Assembly (NCBI RefSeq): GCF_000001735.4
Contig: NC_003070.9
Span: 17,593,971 to 17,657,970 of the forward strand
DNA: 64,000 nucleotides
Direction: 5' to 3'
From: Arabidopsis thaliana
Taxonomy: Eukaryota; Streptophyta; Magnoliopsida; Brassicales; Brassicaceae
Under the pieces are notes generated by a model that was not told where the DNA came from, searched no databases, and saw only the letters and a list, made by a program, of their open reading frames with translations. Of this stretch, positions 62,393 through 64,000 are shown piece after piece. The stretch's first letter is position 1, and each line of letters opens with the position of its first letter. The position numbers were made by a program, and so were the translations under genes.

Positions 62393-62727
62393 ATTGGTTT
62401 GAGTTTAAGAGAGAGTTTGAGTTTAGATTTTATAATTAAACGAAGTTAAATATTGGTTTGAATTTATATACTGATCTAAATTTTAACTAAACGAAGAAAA
62501 TGTTGGTTTGAGTTTAGAAAGAACGGTTAGAGTTTAGATTTACGATTAAAGGAAGTTAAATATTGGTTTGGGTTCACGAAGGAGAATTAATGTTTAGATT
62601 TTATTATTAAACGAAGTTAAATATCGGTTTAAATTTATAAACATGTTTAAATTTTACAATTAAACAAAGTTGTATATCAGTTTGAGTTTACAAAAACATT
62701 TAAGATTTAGATTTTACAATTAAATTA
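62393..62727. repeat. Minisatellite, about six units of 50-61 bp
   Basis: Units begin at about 62393, 62452, 62502, 62562, 62623 and 62675, built on attggtttgagttta...gtttagattttacaattaaacgaag. Units differ by many substitutions and small indels, so the array is old. The LINE starts directly at its right edge. Confidence 0.8.
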
Positions 62728-62730
62728 TGT

Positions 62731-64000
62731 TATCAAGATTGCGGCCTTTTAGAATTTCCATTTTTTGGAGATTGGTTATCTTGGAGAGGTTGGCGAGATA
62801 AGAAACCAATACGATGTCGGTTAGATAGGGCCTTAGCAAATGAAGAATGGCATGATTTATTCAGTAATTCTTTCATTGAATATCTAACTATGTTAGCTTC
62901 AGATCATTCTCCGGTGATTGCAACGATTGCGGATAAGATACCACGTGGGAAACAAAATTTTCGGTTTGATAAAAGATGGATTGGCAAAGATGGGTTATTA
63001 GAGGCGATTTCACAAGGTTGGAATCTAGATTCTGGGTTTAGAGAGGGACAATTTGTTGAGAAATTAACAAATTGTAGGCGGGCAATTTCAAAATGGCGAA
63101 AAAGCTTAATTCCTTTTGGGCGCCAAACAATTGAGGATCTAAAGGCCGAATTAGATGTGGCTCAAAGGGATGATGACAGGTCTCGAGAGGAAATCACTGA
63201 ATTAACATTACGATTAAAGGAAGCTTATCGTGATGAAGAACAATATTGGTATCAAAAGAGTAGAAGTCTATGGATGAAACTAGGGGATAATAATTCAAAG
63301 TTTTTTCATGCTTTAACAAAGCAGAGGCGTGCTAGAAATCGAATTACGGGACTCCATGACGAAAATGGAATATGGTCTATTGAGGATGATGATATTCAGA
63401 ATATTGCGGTTTCTTATTTTCAAAATTTGTTTACTACTGCGAACCCTCAGGTTTTTGACGAAGCATTGGGAGAAGTTCAAGTTTTGATTACAGATCGGAT
63501 AAATGATTTGTTAACAGCAGATGCGACGGAATGCGAGGTGCGAGCGGCTTTATTTATGATCCATCCGGAGAAAGCGCCAGGTCCTGATGGTATGACAGCC
63601 TTGTTTTTTCAAAAATCTTGGGCTATCATTAAATCGGATTTGTTGAGTTTGGTTAATTCTTTTTTGCAAGAGGGGGTTTTTGATAAACGGTTAAATACAA
63701 CAAATATATGTCTGATTCCGAAGACGGAGCGTCCAACGAGGATGACAGAATTACGGCCAATTAGTCTTTGTAATGTGGGGTATAAAGTCATTTCAAAGAT
63801 TCTTTGTCAACGGCTGAAGACTGTTCTACCGAATCTTATTTCGGAAACACAATCAGCTTTTGTTGATGGAAGACTAATTTCGGATAACATTCTTATTGCT
63901 CAAGAGATGTTCCATGGGTTACGAACTAATTCATCTTGTAAAGATAAGTTTATGGCAATTAAAACAGATATGAGTAAAGCTTATGATCAGGTAGAATGGA
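62731..64000 (+). mobile_element. LINE (L1-type), 5'-truncated, continues beyond the window
   Basis: Open frame without stops from 62737 to the window end. It starts within the last part of the L1 endonuclease (FGDWLSWRGWRDKKPIRCRL, then SDHSPVIATI). A linker follows (WYQKSRSLWMKLGDNNSKFFH), then the reverse transcriptase start (KAPGPDGMTALFF, LRPISLCNVGYKVISKIL, SETQSAFVDGRLISDNILI), breaking off at TDMSKAYDQVEW. The YADD-type box would lie outside. Belongs to a different L1 subfamily from the element at 30863-33515, judging from the RT sequences. Intact frame suggests a young insertion. Confidence 0.9.

Overview
This is nuclear DNA of a small crucifer, almost certainly Arabidopsis thaliana or a very close relative. 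The genes are intron-rich with GT-AG junctions, spacers are AT-rich, and three proteins conceptually spliced from the sequence have lengths I recall for the A. thaliana proteins: AP-2 sigma (142 aa), hexokinase HXK3 (493 aa) and E2Fc (396 aa). From memory, gene order and orientation match chromosome 1 around At1g47780 to At1g47900. A run of exactly 100 N (45399-45498) shows this is an assembly with at least one unresolved gap.

Layout. 1-5601: tandem pair of alpha/beta-hydrolase genes that have lost the nucleophile serine, separated by a LINE tail. 6034-10731: three F-box genes, two of them with damaged C-termini. 11131-18434: a small acidic-protein gene duplicated in tandem; one unit has lost the gene, one has a nonsense codon, one is intact. 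This array has been invaded by a Helitron, an unclassified 0.5-kb repeat and a 3.9-kb Mutator-like transposon, and the paralogous unit shows the empty site for each. 19376-24889: AP-2 sigma and HXK3, both on the minus strand. 26707-29807: a broken second HXK3 copy, split by a solo LTR. 30300-33515: transposon graveyard (GTCGG-rich repeat, Copia scrap, 5'-truncated LINE). 33807-36300: C2H2 zinc-finger/PARP-like gene. 38458-39046: second Helitron of the same family. 40967-43587: E2Fc. 44640-53260: a tandem duplication of a receptor-like protein (RLP) gene; the left copy is wrecked by insertions and an inversion carrying neprosin-family scraps, the right copy (RLP7-like) is intact. 53370-57065: filament-like plant protein FPP6-like. 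60165-60534: a two-exon secreted cysteine-rich peptide gene. 62393-64000: minisatellite followed by a 5'-truncated LINE running off the window.

The genes are not one pathway. Conserved single-copy housekeeping genes (endocytic adaptor, plastid hexokinase, cell-cycle repressor, coiled-coil protein) alternate with fast-evolving families (F-box, RLP, hydrolase-like, Cys-rich peptide) that duplicate in tandem and decay. I found no prokaryote-style system, CRISPR array, rRNA or convincing intact tRNA. The most informative signals are paralogous empty sites, a pseudoenzyme pair, a hexokinase fusion pseudogene, a scrambled RLP/neprosin locus and a small secreted peptide gene.
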